A stretch of DNA of 64,000 bases from Gerris lacustris (GCA_951217055.1 OX578281.1:9888447-9952446), one strand, 5' to 3'; counted from the first letter of the stretch, positions 11,412 to 23,559 are shown. Translations and numbers: made by a program. The notes: generated by a model not told the origin, from the letters alone.

Positions 11412-11557
11412 TGGAATTACTTTTCTTTAACGTATTCTATATATTTATTTAAATCACAAAAAAACATTAACTCTTTTTTCTTCTCGAGTCTGTCAAACGA
11501 CTGCCCAAAACATTGAAAAATAAAAAATAAACATTGAAAATCATCGCCTTAGCGACA
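11412..11557 (-). repeat. 5' LTR of BEL/Pao element
   Basis: Identical to the 3' LTR. It would contain the promoter of the element; I cannot point to a convincing TATA box in it. Confidence 0.9.
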
Positions 11558-11702
11558 GTAACTGCGCATGTCATATAAACTAGAAATGGGAATTGTCTTA
11601 GCACCCGACTGTACTGACTTCGGCACTACTCGGAAGTTCCGATTTTAAACGAAGTTAAGCTTTCCGTTTCTCCCGTGTTCATGACATCTTGGTCGACCTC
11701 TA

Positions 11703-12597
11703 GTAGTATTACAATAGAAAGAATAAAAATTGTCAAGAATTAGAGTGGAAGAAATGGTTACTTTAACTTAGATTGTGTGAATGTTAAATATCATAATAGT
11801 TTTTTGTTTTTAGTAATGAGGACTTTTGATTAGGTTATTAAGATATAGATTTATCTTGTTAGGTTATTATCTTATACGTTAAAAAAGTCGAATTAATCCA
11901 TTTTTGCTAGAGAAATTACGACCCTTCCTAAAGTCATCCTCAGTCTTCATTTATACAGTGTTGTCCAGTACGGTTTATAATAAAGGTAAAATTTAAAACT
12001 AATTCTGTTGCCATAAGAGAGCTAATATATTTAAATTTCTAAATTAAATTTAATACTAAGGACAATAATATAATGCGGTATTCCTAACCCATATCTTCAG
12101 TGGGTCCCCATATCTTTCCTGACCCATATCTCGTAACTTGATTCCTTCTGTAATCCTCCAATTCACAAATCCCTAGTCCACCTCCACCTTGTACAGTTAG
12201 TTTGTCATAAAATCTTGTACAATATGTTGCTATCCATCGGTAACTGATTTTAAGGGATCTACAGCTTTGGTCCTATGACTTTTTGTCGTAGCTCCATCGG
12301 TTTTACCTTAATTAATGCTAAATTTGATATTTATTTTTTTTATTTTTGACTTTGAGCTCTTATGGCGTCCGCAATTGTTGACCGATTTAATTTCTGATTG
12401 GGGAGCTTACACCTCAAACTTATCGTAAATATTGACTGGTGCAACTGCCGTTTCGAGAGAAAGTGTGGTAATTAAATTAATGCACCATCATGGCTGATGA
12501 TTTTTCAATGACTTCCCAGTCTAATTAGTTTTGACTACGTTTAATTTCTCATTTATTTTATCCTTTTTTTTAGCATTGTTATTTATTACTATATTAG
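11703..12597. other. non-coding, no feature recognised
   Basis: AT-rich unique-looking sequence. No open frame of known family, RNA gene or inverted repeat was found. Confidence 0.4.
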
Positions 12598-13600
12598 GGG
12601 AGAGTGGGGCATGTTGTCACAAATTTAACAATTTTTTTATTTTATTTTTTCTATTCGGTACATTTTCAATTTCTAAGTACTATTATTTATTTTAAACTTT
12701 CAGCTACATGTGGCACAAGTTTAATTTATCTAGCATTAGTAGAAGTATTTTTATTTAATTTTTTTTAAAGTTAAAGTTTTTTGTGACAACATGCCCCATC
12801 AAGGGGCAGGTTGACACTTGGAATGGGGTAAGTTGTCACAAGATATAAATTAATTATCACCACTTTGATTTAACAAAATTTAAATACCTTAAGCTACAAG
12901 ATTTGGCTAGTTAATATAATAATAATAATTATTTATGGGGCTATCAGTCTTGTACAGGCAAAATATTTTTCTTATAGGAATCATTTATGTTAATTTTACT
13001 GCAGTACCAATGCTAGGTTCTGTAATTTATTAAAAATGCTTCTGCGTAACGAGTGGAGCAGCCTCTAAATTTTAGAACCCTAACCGCCTTCGTGAGCATG
13101 AAGCATGAGCACTCCTGGAGCATACCGTCCTCTAGTGGTTTTTGCCTTGTAATTGCTCACCATTTTGCCTAGAACAGAACAGCTTTGCTAAAATCGTTAT
13201 TTCGTGCCTGTACCTAGCACCTAGCTACGAGTACGGTAAGGGAATCAATCAGCTACCTCGGTAAGGGAATCAACACTGCGTTTTTAAGTATGAGGGTGGA
13301 GAGTGTCTGTTAAAAAATATTTTTTTATTTATTGTATTAAAAATAAAAGGGGAAAAGTATATCATTTGTTTGATTTTTTATCAATAGTTAGCATAGTTGT
13401 TTAACTTATTTTAACTGGCCATCCTTAATTTTTCATTATCCACTTTCCTTATTAATTCCTCTTCACTTTCCATTTCTATTTAAATAATATAGAAGAATAC
13501 TCTTATGTAAATATAGCATTGGGGAAAGTAGTCACAAAAGGTATCGGGTGTGACTACTTGCCCCTTTTACTTTGTGACAACTAGCCCCAACGCGCCATTT
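12598..13600. repeat. cluster of GGGGCAnGTTGTCACAA motifs in both orientations
   Basis: Related words occur near 12607 (GGGGCATGTTGTCACAA), 12781 (reversed), 12804, 12826 (GGGGTAAGTTGTCACAA), 13520, 13546 (reversed) and 13573 (TTGTGACAACTAGCCCC, reversed). The outermost pair is inverted, as in terminal and subterminal repeats of a DNA transposon of about 1 kb. There is no coding sequence, and no target duplication is obvious. Confidence 0.55.
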
Positions 13601-15460
13601 TTAATTATAGTGAAATATTTTTTTCCTGCCGCAATAATATTGATTTAACGGTTTAGAAAAACAATGCCAAAACTACTACGTAATAATAATCATCGAATAT
13701 AGCACCCTAGATAAAAAGTACAAAACAGACGACATAATTTAAAAACAAAAAAAAGCAGTGAGTGACTTGCCTAAAAAGTTTATGTTCCATAGATGACAGA
13801 CGTTTTGCTACATAGACACCATTTTTCGTAAAGTTTGTCTACATAATAAATAAGAAAAGACTCCTATATAAGATAGACTTGGAGAGTATTATATTCTTAG
13901 TAATGGAATGAATGATGTATAATATAGTCCTGACTTTATTCCTAGATGACATTGGAAACAAAACCATTTAGGCATTTTATTTAGTTGCTAGGTCTACTTG
14001 ACAAAAGTTAACATAGCCACTAATTCCTAGCACGAGTCCCGCGCGGAGGTGAAGGTTAGTTTTAATAAATAATTGTGGCGACAATATTGTTGTGTTACTT
14101 TCTCATAACCTCTTTAGTCATAAGCAACTTTATCTTTTCGCAGCCTTTGTACAACCAGAAGAGTGTTCTTTAAGGAACAAAGGATTAAGCCAGGATGGTA
14201 AGTGGTGCGACATGAGACGGTCTCATACTTAAAGTCTTCGAGTGGGATTTACAACTTAAAGTTACTCCTTTCGTCCTTTCTACGCGTGGGAATCTAGGAG
14301 GGAGTCGTCCCAGTTACGTAACAGTGCTAGGTCTTGACCCATAGCTAACCATCACGACCCGAGATGAACAACTAAGACACGGAGAACAAAACCCTTGACG
14401 CTCTCATTAAGGAAAGAAATGTGAAGAAACATCTGCAAGTAGCAGATCCACCACAAAGTTAGCAGGGATGGGCTGAATTAGAGTTGTAAAAAATAAATAA
14501 AACAAAAGGTACACAGACAAAAAAGAAACACGACAGTGGACCATTATCGCCTGAAATAAAATGTAGCAAACTTAGGCAACAAACCGTGCTCAACTGTCAA
14601 GATAACAATATCGAAAGAATGCAAGAATAAAGAGCGAAGTACAAAAACTGCTACAGCTTCTCTAGAGCTTCGATTTCAAAGATTACAATAACAACTAGTT
14701 GAAGAAACTTTGTTGTCTATTTAATCTAATATACAACAAAACCACATTCAATTAATCATATTAAACGATTAAGAAGAAAAATAAAAAGTCATTTCATAGT
14801 GCAGTCATGGTGCAGTCATGCACCATGACTTAATGAGCCAATTTTCAAAGAAATCTGCGTATTATTGGCTTATGATAATGTAGGGAAATTTTGGTTTAGA
14901 ATTTGGATGGGTGAAAAAGAAAAAAAATTGGTACACACGGGTATGGGGTGAAAAAGTCAAAATAGTATTTACCCTTGAAGATGCTGTCGTTGGAAAGCTG
15001 TTAAAGAGTACAGTAATTGTTGTTATGTACACTTTGATCATATTTTCATATAAGAGGGGGGTAAAATGGAAAAAACAAGTTTTTATGCTATTTTTGACCC
15101 TAAATTGTCAAAATTTGATCCCTAAATGAGCTCCAAAAATTCTGGCCAACGAACTCATCCTTTATTTTGATATTATTGACATTTTAAAATTTGTTTGAAA
15201 TTATTAAGTTCATCCTAAGGGGAGATATCGTCTGGAGTGACACATATATACAATACATATATAATTTGTATATATATTATATACATTCATACATATATAT
15301 ATATATACATAAAAAAGTGTTAAATTTTAGGAATCGATTCAGAATGGTCTAAAACGGATTTCCATGGAAAATTTTTCTTAAATATTAAAAAATTTTTGAA
15401 GCCATTGTAATAGCTTAATTTTCTTTGAAAAGCGCTAACAAACTAACGTAGTAAATTTTT
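13601..15460. other. non-coding, no gene recognised
   Basis: AT-rich. Positions 14990-15085 resemble 36675-36740 (GTTGTTATGTAC, then GGGGGGTAAAATGGAAAA), so part of it belongs to a dispersed repeat. An AT microsatellite lies around 15245-15310. Confidence 0.4.
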
Positions 15461-15782
15461 ATTTGAGTGTTCAAGGGTTATTGAATTAACCCTTTTTTTT
15501 AAAAAAAAAAAAAGTTAAATTTCATCACTTAATTTTTAGAAATCTTCTTTACAGATTAGTTGGTACATTTTCTAATTTTAACCAAGGCAAAATGCCTCAT
15601 GTGAGTCAATAGAGCTCAATCAACTGACTCTTCAGTCTTTAGTAACTGACTCGAGTCAGTTAACCAACTAGCTGTTCTCTGACTCAAAGACTCATAACAA
15701 GGATATCCCAATTATGGGATGAAATATCACCTTTTTTTTTAAAAAAAAAAATGTTCTTTCAATAACCCCTGAACACTCAAAT
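15461..15782. repeat. inverted-repeat element, 25-bp arms
   Basis: ATTTGAGTGTTCAAGGGTTA (15461) is mirrored by TAACCCCTGAACACTCAAAT (ending 15782). Each arm borders an A/T homopolymer block. The core contains several copies of GACTC/GAGTC (15600-15690). A foldback element or MITE is likely; no target duplication was identified. Confidence 0.55.
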
Positions 15783-16252
15783 ATAAATGTTCTAATTGAA
15801 CAAGCGCAGTGAGTTCTTCATTTCAGAGACTTAGGATTTGAAAAGTTTGTGTGTTTGTTTGTCTAACGATAAAAAAAAACCCGAAAGTACTTAACACACC
15901 GAAAATTTTAGCGGTGAGACTATTCTTCCGACATTTCATGAATAGCCATGTTTGGCAGGCCCAAAACCTTTTCGCGCTGTTGAGCCGGGGAGCCAGTTTC
16001 TTTTGTGTCATGTTTGAACCCCCTGACGTCTGCTGGGTCATAGAATAAATAAGAATAGCAATTTGATCTGATTAACTGGGAATCCAATAATGTAGAAGAT
16101 AATTTATGTCGCGGGGAAAAAATTAAAAAATATACAACACTTTCGTAAATTGTTTAATATTCTACGCAATTTCTTCAAAAAGCTCAGATCAAAAACATCT
16201 GGCGACGTCGGCCAATGTCGATTTGACTGCATCCAAATTATTAAAAATTGGC

Positions 16253-16552
16253 AAAAGATATTGGTTCAGCCATATTGGCAAGGCTGGTCAGAGGGTCTGG
16301 CTCTCAGGTGCGATCCCACTACTGCCGGCCACGGGGACTTTTGGCTGCTGAGTTTCCCCCCTGGCCCGGTTCGCCCCTCCTTAGCATACCTGGTAAACCT
16401 AGGTTCCCCAGGGTTTACCATGTCGATGGCCGGCTTAGCGCGGACACCCGATCGTCGCCAGAACATCTCTAACCAGTGGATCCCTGCCTCAGACCGTCCT
16501 CAATATCCGACTTCCAAGTAGCTGGATTACAGGAGACGCCACGCTCCCAGTC
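16253..16552 (-). ncRNA. 7SL: 7SL (signal recognition particle) RNA, copy 1
   Basis: A 300-nt minus-strand RNA gene. The 5' Alu part (GACTGGGAGCGTGGCGTCTC, then TGTAATCCAGCTACTTGG) aligns with the human 7SL 5' end. The S-domain return strand GTAGTGGGATCGC and the 3' Alu strand CCAGCCTTGCCAATATGG are also recognisable. It ends in CTTTT (16253-16257), a Pol III terminator. A TATA-like TTTAAG lies at -31 to -26 (plus 16578-16583) and is kept in all five copies. The RNA scaffolds SRP in co-translational targeting to the ER. This copy differs from copies 2, 4 and 5 by one base (CTCT instead of CCCT in the plus-strand text near 16467). Confidence 0.93.
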
Positions 16553-17901
16553 GACCTAGAGTCATCACTTTTGGCCTCTTAAACCTCATTTTAAGCGAAA
16601 TCATTTTTTATCCATTACTTTAAGCTTAAAACCTTCCTATTACATAAATATAACTAAAAACACCTCTAAATCCTCAATAGCAACTCCTTTATTATGAAAA
16701 TTAGTAAAATAAAGTTTCTACTTTGTAACGTTAGTTCATTCGTTCTCTACTTGAGCGCTATCGTCCAATCTGATTCTTTCCACATAATAACATAAATATA
16801 CACCTTTATTAGACTAGTGTCAACCATAACATAATGGCTTATATCTATTAATAAAGTAACAATTTAGACGATTGTTTAAAATCTAAAAAAACCTTGTTTC
16901 TAAGGGAATAATTATAATATGATGTATACAGCTTTTATGATAAAGATTATCTCAGAAAATATTTACTTTCCCATGAATCCACTAGATAGCACCACCGGTT
17001 CACATCACTTTTTAACTTTCATCAGTTTTAGTAGCATTGTGGTCTCAATTTTAATATTAATTCAATAAATCTTTTTCTTTATTACAAAGATATATATATA
17101 CATAAAATAATAATACTAGCTTTATAAGTATAAGTGTACAATAGTTCCCAGTCCATCTGAAACCAACATATTTGGTCGCTTATACTTTAATACAGGCAAG
17201 GTCGTTTTTTATCTATCACATACAGCATAAAACCGGCCAATTGCATAATTATAACTATATTACCACGAGTTAATATTAAGGATTTAATAAAATCGTTTAT
17301 TAGTGAAACATAACTTAACTTATACTGTTAGTTTATTTGTTCTCTACTGGAGCGCTATCGTACATTCTAATTCGTTCTATATTATAAATACACCTATGTT
17401 AGACTATTGCCAACATATCATACTATTCTAAATTCATCAAAAATACATTGTGATAAAAATTCCTATTTTTTTTTATAAAAAAGCTTAGTTTCTACAGGCA
17501 TCATAATAATAAATTAGGTATAGATTTAATATTAAAGTTTCTCTCAAAACGCGATTAGTTCCTCAAGAATCCACTAGATAGTATCATCTGTCGACGTCGC
17601 TTTTTAACTTTTTCAGTTGTATTATAATCTTAATTTTATTTTTAATTCAATCTTATTTATATTGATTATTAACTCTCGCTAAAAACAATATATACATATA
17701 TAGTATTTAAAATGAATAAAACAAGTAGAAAAAATATAAATAAATCTCAGAGTTATGGAGCTTCATTTAAAAATAACTAAATGTGACTCCAATGTAGTTC
17801 CGTCAATGCACACAAGGTGTCACTACCAGGCTGCTGCTTTACAAACTCCATAGCAGTTTTAAGTCGTATTTTCCTTATTATAAATAATAACAACAATATA
17901 C
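16553..17901. repeat. 7SL-unit flank, copy 1
   Basis: AT-rich sequence upstream of 7SL-1 that recurs, diverged, upstream of the other 7SL genes (19178-22750, 25055-26560, 28501-29030, 44054-44900). Within each unit the block AGCGCTATCGT...TCTTTCCATA and the block CCACTAGATAGCA occur twice, so the unit is itself an old tandem duplication. There is no open frame of interest. Confidence 0.75.
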
Positions 17902-18041
17902 CAGTGGCGGATCCAGATAATTTTCTTAGGGGGGCGATCCCAAAAACTTTTTGAAGCCTAGTCAATGTAAAATGCCTACAGCCCTAAGGGTCCGGGGTGC
18001 CACCCCTGAAATCCCCCCCCCCCCCCGTGGATCCACCCCTG
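17902..18041. mobile_element. hAT-like MITE A
   Basis: Starts CAGTGGCGGATCCAG and ends GTGGATCCACCCCTG, imperfect inverted termini of the hAT type, with a C18 run at 18009-18026. It lies in the 7SL-1 flank at a place where other units are uninterrupted. No 8-bp target duplication is visible because the right flank has diverged. Confidence 0.6.
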
Positions 18042-18558
18042 ATCAGTAGAGACATCAGCTTCTGGTTCGGAAAGGGACAAATTTTAAAAGGTGGCTTCTT
18101 CAATCAAACAGGACTGGGATGAAATGACTTTTTTTTACAACACAGGAAGAACCTTGGTTAAGATGTGACAAAACAGAAATAGTGCAAGATGGAGGAGATT
18201 CAGAAATAGAAGTCACTTTTTGTGGAGGTGGTTTAACTCTCTTAAAAAAAATAATCAATTCGTTAAAAGAAATCATGATTTCCTTTCATGGTGAGATTGA
18301 TGTAAATAATTTAATATATATTTCAAAATATAAAGCGCACCAAAAGAACCAGGCTTAGGACTAAGGCAGACACAGTAATGTTGCCGTTGGCAATAGACAT
18401 TCAAATGGTTAAAGAAATGAGTTGATACTGATGAAATTTTTCGGAATAAAACGATTCCTAATATTTTGAAACAATACAAATTAATCCCATATCGTAGGCC
18501 AATGAAATTTCCGGAAAAAGTTTATTCATCTTTTCGTAATTACCGATAAAAAACATTG

Positions 18559-18640
18559 TGACCCCTCGGAGGATCGAACCTGAAACTTCTTCATTTGGTA
18601 TAACGGAGAAATATTTTAGTGTTCTGCTGTTATTAGAAAT
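18559..18640 (-). repeat. tRNA-like SINE piece linked to 7SL-2
   Basis: The minus strand carries GGTTCGATCC (18571-18580), a Pol III B-box, in a context repeated beside 7SL-3 (24448-24457), 7SL-4 (27895-27904) and 7SL-5 (43458-43467), each about 300 bp beyond the 7SL 3' end. Confidence 0.55.
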
Positions 18641-18877
18641 ATGCAAAATGTGCCGTCTGCTGGGTCATAGAAAAAATAAGAATAGCAATTTTATCTGACT
18701 AACTGGGAATCCAATATGGCAGATAATTTATGTCACGCGAAAAAAATTAAAAATATATACAACACTTGAGTAAATTGTTTAATGTTCTACGCAATTTTGT
18801 CATAAAGCACAGATCGAAAACGTCTGGCGACGTCGGCCAATGTCGATTTGACTGCATCCAAATAAGTAAAAATTGGC

Positions 18878-19177
18878 AAAAGATATTGGTTCAGCCATAT
18901 TGGCAAGGCTGGTCAGAGGGTCTGGCTCTCAGGTGCGATCCCACTACTGCCGGCCACGGGGACTTTTGGCTGCTGAGTTTCCCCCCTGGCCCGGTTCGCC
19001 CCTCCTTAGCATACCTGGTAAACCTAGGTTCCCCAGGGTTTACCATGTCGATGGCCGGCTTAGCGCGGACACCCGATCGTCGCCAGAACATCCCTAACCA
19101 GTGGATCCCTGCCTCAGACCGTCCTCAATATCCGACTTCCAAGTAGCTGGATTACAGGAGACGCCACGCTCCCAGTC
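18878..19177 (-). ncRNA. 7SL: 7SL (signal recognition particle) RNA, copy 2
   Basis: A 300-nt gene identical, as read, to copies 4 and 5, with the same 5' end, CTTTT terminator (18878-18882) and TTTAAG box at plus 19203-19208. Perfect conservation inside strongly diverged flanks argues that this is a functional or recently homogenised gene rather than a retro-pseudogene. There is no A-rich tail. Confidence 0.93.
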
Positions 19178-20032
19178 GACCTAAAGCCAACACTTTTGGC
19201 CTCTTAAACCTTATTTTACAAATAATCATTTTTTATCCATTACTTTAAGCTTGAAAACTTCCTATTAGATAATCATAACTTAAAATACCTCTAAATCCTC
19301 AATAATAACTCCTTTATTATGAAAAATTAGTAAAATAGAGTTTCTACTTTGTAACGTTAGTTCATTCGTTCTCTACTAGAGCGCTGTCGTCCATTCTGAT
19401 TCTTTCCATATCTAAAAATGCCTATGTTAGACTACTGTCAACCATAACTACCATCTTACATTTATGAATAATGTAACTTAATTTTAAATAGCGCTTAAAA
19501 TGTAAAATACCTTGTTTCTACGGGAATCATAGTAATAAGATGTATATAGAGTCTGTGATAGAGATTATCTCAAAACGTATGTAGTTCCTCGTGAATCCAC
19601 TAGATAGCATCACTTGTTCACTTCACTTTTTAACTTTCATTAAGTCATACTTCTTGTATTGTAGTTTTTAGTCTCGATTCAATTAATCTTTCTAATTTTA
19701 AAAAAGAAATATATACTTCTAAACATACAACTTGCAAATTAATCAAATACATGAAGGAACTAGCTTTATAAGTGTATAATAGCTCGCAGTCCACCTCAAG
19801 CCTGCACTTGTGGGCTAATAATCTTTAATACAGGCAAGCTCGAGTTTATCCATTGCATACAGAATAAAACAGATCAATTACGTAATTATATCTAAAATAG
19901 CTCGAGTTAATATTGAGGATTTAATAAAATAGTTTTCTTATGAAAATTAGTAAAACTTAATTTCAACGTAGTACTGTTAGTTTATTCGTTCTCTACTGGA
20001 GCGCTATCGTACAATCTACTTCTTTCCATATT
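19178..20032. repeat. 7SL-unit flank, copy 2 (proximal part)
   Basis: Homologous to 16553-17370 and 25055-25910. It continues after the transposon at 21167-21544 and after the hAT element at 22635-22870. This split homology gives clean empty sites for both insertions. Confidence 0.75.
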
Positions 20033-21166
20033 AGGTTTGTTCCAACCACTCTTCAAACTGGTTTGGAACTGTACGACGCATGCGCATTTGGAAAAAAGAG
20101 TTCCAACGAGCCCAAACTCAAACTCTGACTGACTCCGACTGTTAATCGGCTGTTCCAACCACGCTCTGATTGAATCACGGATTAGTTTGGAACCAGTCAG
20201 AGCAGTCAGCGATCGGCGGCAGGGACTAGTAGTTTGGGATTGAATTTGGGTGAACAGAAACGTAAACTTCCGCTCCGCTTGATTGTTTTTGTTTTGATTT
20301 CGCTCGCCTATTATAATTATTCTCCTTTCTTGCGAATCAACTGTTCTTTTTAAAATGTTTTTGTACGAATGCGACGATGAATTTTTGTGCATATAATAGG
20401 CATTTTCTAGATATTTCTGAAAAAAATAAAAATTGGACCTATTTTCCAAGATGGACTTTTGATACTTATTCCATTTTCAAACAAATATCGAAAGAATCCG
20501 ATTTATTTCCGCAATATTTCTTTCGTTAACTGGACTAAGATTAATATTTGTTTTTATAAAACAAAAGAGCATTTAGGATTATATCAATAAAAATACGAAT
20601 ACGAGTGTGCCGTGAGTCTACTAAAACTGGCTCACCTCAGTAAGCCCGAAAATTGTGAATTGCGTAAATCGAAATGAAATTGTGAATTCATGTATTAAAT
20701 AAACATTTCTAAAATGTGTGTATGTATTTTCGTCATATCCTCTATGAGCATGTAGGTTTTCCTTCCAAATTTCGAGCTTAATTAGCATTAGAAATTGAAA
20801 CTTTTCTGGTGTGGCGACCCCTTGTTGTGCGAGCCTCTAGGCGGCCTAAATCAGGCCCTGATTTAAGCGACTGGCACTTATCTTCATCAACTATTGACTC
20901 ATCCATCATCCATATCTTTAATATTAATAAGTTTAGGAATTTTTGATAGCACAGGAACGCAAAATCACATAAACGATTGACTCAAAAAGCTGTTCTGATA
21001 ACAGTGCTGAAACCTACCACATCAAACAGTTTGGTTAGAGTTCAGGAGCGTTCCAACAAAAACGAAATCACAAATCAATTCCCAACGGTCAATGATCGCG
21101 CATGCGCATTACGTCAATCACGGACTAATCCGAAACTGATTCGGAACTGGTAGTTGGAACAAACCT
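20033..21166. mobile_element. 1.13-kb DNA transposon, 14-bp TIR, ATT target duplication
   Basis: Left end AGGTTTGTTCCAAC and right end GTTGGAACAAACCT are exact inverted repeats. ATT flanks both ends (20030-20032 and 21167-21169). The paralogous 7SL-3 unit at about 25905-25920 reads CCATATTATAATCTG, exactly the empty site with one ATT, so the boundaries and 3-bp duplication are firm. Inside, GTTTGGAAC and GTTCCAA words recur. A 155-codon minus-strand frame spanning the left end has no recognisable domain. The superfamily is uncertain: a 3-bp duplication fits PIF/Harbinger or CMC elements, but the termini match neither that I know. Confidence 0.85.
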
Positions 21167-21544
21167 ATTATAATCTGTATACCTTTGTTTTTGTTAGACT
21201 ATTGCCAACCATACCATACTATCCTACATTCATTAAAAATACGTTCTGATTAAAATTTCATTAATTTTTTTATTTTTTATTAAAAAAATACTTAGTTTCT
21301 ATAGGCATCATAATAATAAATTATGTATGGATTTAATATTATAGATTCTCTCGATACACGTTTAGTTCCCCATAAATCCACTAGATAGTATCACCTGTCA
21401 ACGTTGCTTTTTAACTTTTTCAGTTGTATTATAATCTTAATTTTATTTTTAATTCAATCCTTATTTATATCGATTATTAACTCTCAAATATATAAACATA
21501 TCACATATTAAAATCTAATATGAATAAAACAATCTGGTAAGTAG

Positions 21545-22626
21545 CAGTGGCGTAACTAAGGAATCCGGCGCCCTCCCGCAACTTGAGAGAATGCGCCCCT
21601 ATAACTTACAAAATTTACCCCTGCCCCTTTCTCTCGGTCTCGGGGACAGATTGAGTGGGGACGATAAATAATATGATTAATAAACTCAATATTGCGTTCT
21701 GTGTATTAAAATATTTAGGTAATTAAAGTCATAATAATACATACATAGTATACATATACATCGAATCATAAACTTGTTTGCCCCGTATACCACTTACAAT
21801 TTTTTTGTTTCCCATAGACTCCCTACCTGCCTAATATTGACATTTCCTAATCATATTAACTTTAAATGTGTCGTTCATTGTTAACAGCTGACTCAGTGCT
21901 GCTCACTATTATAGGTTTTTTTTTTATGTTGAGTAGCCAATTGTAAAAAATCTAACAAAACTTTCTCATATGTATATTGATACTGCATTTAAATCCTATA
22001 ATATCCCTTTATTTATTAATTTTGAAACATATTTTAAAATATATATTTTCGATTTTCAACAAAATCAGATTTACTTTTTATACATATCCCGAAAACTAGA
22101 TGTTTCTCAGGAAAATGACATAACTTTCTTATTTAATGGACTACATTTTTAAGTTTATTTGTATCAAAATCGCCAAAACTGTTTTCGAGAAATATTTATT
22201 TCGCGTTTTTTTTATTTTTTTTAGGGTTGCTACCATAAATTTGGAGCTAAAATTCATTACTTGATCATATTATTTAGTTTGATTTTTCTGAACATGTGAA
22301 CTTGAATGAACTCTTTTGCTCCAAATGAACTGCAGACATCTCTTTTAATATTGTCATCTGAAATAGATACACCCAGTGTATAATACATTTATGAGAAAGT
22401 AAAAAACAATAACACTTGTAAAAGAAAAACTGAGTTATGAAGTCTAAATCATAACATTCTAAACACATATTTGCGCTATTCCCAAACAATTTGTTTGTTA
22501 AGAATAATTCTGACTATACAGAGATATATACATTTTTTTATCATATGTTACTACATTTTTTTGGCGCCCCCTGAACCAGGCGCCCCCCCGCGACGCGGGG
22601 GTGGCGGGGCGCAATTTACGCCACTG
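21545..22626. mobile_element. hAT element B, 8-bp target duplication
   Basis: Starts CAGTGGCGTAACTAAGG and ends GCAATTTACGCCACTG. GTAAGTAG flanks it on both sides (21537-21544, 22627-22634), and the uninterrupted site with one GTAAGTAG is seen in the paralogous 7SL-3 unit near 26250. The 1082-bp element has no transposase and is non-autonomous. A second member, missing its right end, is at 35574-36675. Confidence 0.9.
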
Positions 22627-23394
22627 GTAAGTAGGTAAAATATTAATAAGTCCCAGATTCATGGAGCTTCATTTTAAAATAAGTTAATGTGACTTCAATG
22701 TAGTTCCGTTAATGCACACAAGGTACAGCACTACCAGGCTGCTACTTTACAAATTCCATAGCAGTTTTATGTTTTATTTTCCTCCTTCTTCTTCTATATG
22801 ACCTGAAACTCTAGAATTTTTAAATGTTTCACTACACTAATCTTTTCTATGTCCTAATGAATTTCTGAAAGGCCTGTTATGACCAATTTTGACTTAGCCA
22901 TCTCTAATTCAATAATGTGTACGTATATAGAATAATATAATAACATTTTCTAATGATCTTAAATATAAACGATTATATAGAAATTCCTGTGCTCCTATTG
23001 CTTCAAAAAAATGCTATAAATGTATCTATATATTTAAAAAAAAAAATCATAAAATGAAAAATCATAATTGTAGGCCTAGTCTCCTCAAACTATAATTCTG
23101 CTCTCACTAAAAATATGAAAAAACATGCAAAGTGTGCTGCCTGCTGGGCCATAGAAAAAATATGAATAGCAATTTGATCTGATTAACTGGGAATCCAAAA
23201 TAGCTGATAATTCATGTTAAGGGGATTTATTTTTTATTTTCTTTTAATGGAGTATCAAAAGATAGCTAATAATGAATAGAATGCAAATATATCTATAAAC
23301 ATTTTCAAAAAAATGTATTTATTATTTTATTTGAAGTCAAAATATGTATACCAAAAAAAGGGAAGTACTTGCGTGCAAGTACTTTTTAGTGTTT

Positions 23395-23490
23395 CGAAGA
23401 TGATTAAGCGTAGCCGTTATATAATTATGCTTTTTTTTCTACGACCTCGTGGGTCCTGGTTCGATCCCCTGGGAGTGACAATGTTTTTTA
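23395..23490 (+). repeat. tRNA-like SINE head
   Basis: TCCTGGTTCGATCCC (B-box) stands about 45 bases after AAGCGTAGCCGTTAT, a plausible A-box position, giving a tRNA-like Pol III promoter. The same head, reversed, is at 34897-34985 with the more tRNA-like CCCGGGTTCGATCC. It is not a folded functional tRNA. Confidence 0.5.
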
Positions 23491-23559
23491 TCGGTCATAA
23501 CGACAACATAAATTACTTTTTTCAGGAAAGTTTCATCACACCACCATAAGGTATAACCA

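Larger units (their letters stand above)
5907..11557 (-). mobile_element. BEL/Pao LTR retrotransposon, structurally intact
   Basis: Two identical 146-bp direct repeats (TGGAAT...GCGACA on the plus strand, both with TG..CA ends) bracket a single 5.3-kb open frame. Order on the minus strand: LTR 11557-11412, a leader with a possible primer-binding stretch TGGTAGCAGAG about 20 bases in, polyprotein, LTR 6052-5907. No env-like frame is present. I find no 4-6 bp target duplication: ACTAT lies to the left and GTAAC to the right. The LTRs are short for this superfamily. Confidence 0.9.
5488..11700. mobile_element. TA-flanked inverted-repeat element split by the BEL/Pao insertion
   Basis: GAGGTCGACCAAGAAGTCAT at 5488 is mirrored by ATGACATCTTGGTCGACCTC ending at 11700, one mismatch in 21. 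TA stands immediately outside both ends (5486-5487 and 11701-11702). Removing the retrotransposon would leave about 560 bp, the size of a MITE. This is inference from the inverted repeat; it could instead be two unrelated ends. Confidence 0.5.

Noticed and set aside
16150..16521. Open frame of 123 codons on the plus strand, repeated at 18766, 24652, 28089 and 43600, resembling a conserved protein family
   Set aside because: It is antisense to the 7SL RNA genes. Its conservation comes from the RNA, and frames on both strands are equally conserved.
19982..20449. 155-codon minus-strand frame across the left end of the ATT-flanked transposon
   Set aside because: No recognisable domain, and it crosses the insertion boundary, so it cannot be an ancestral gene of either the element or the host flank.
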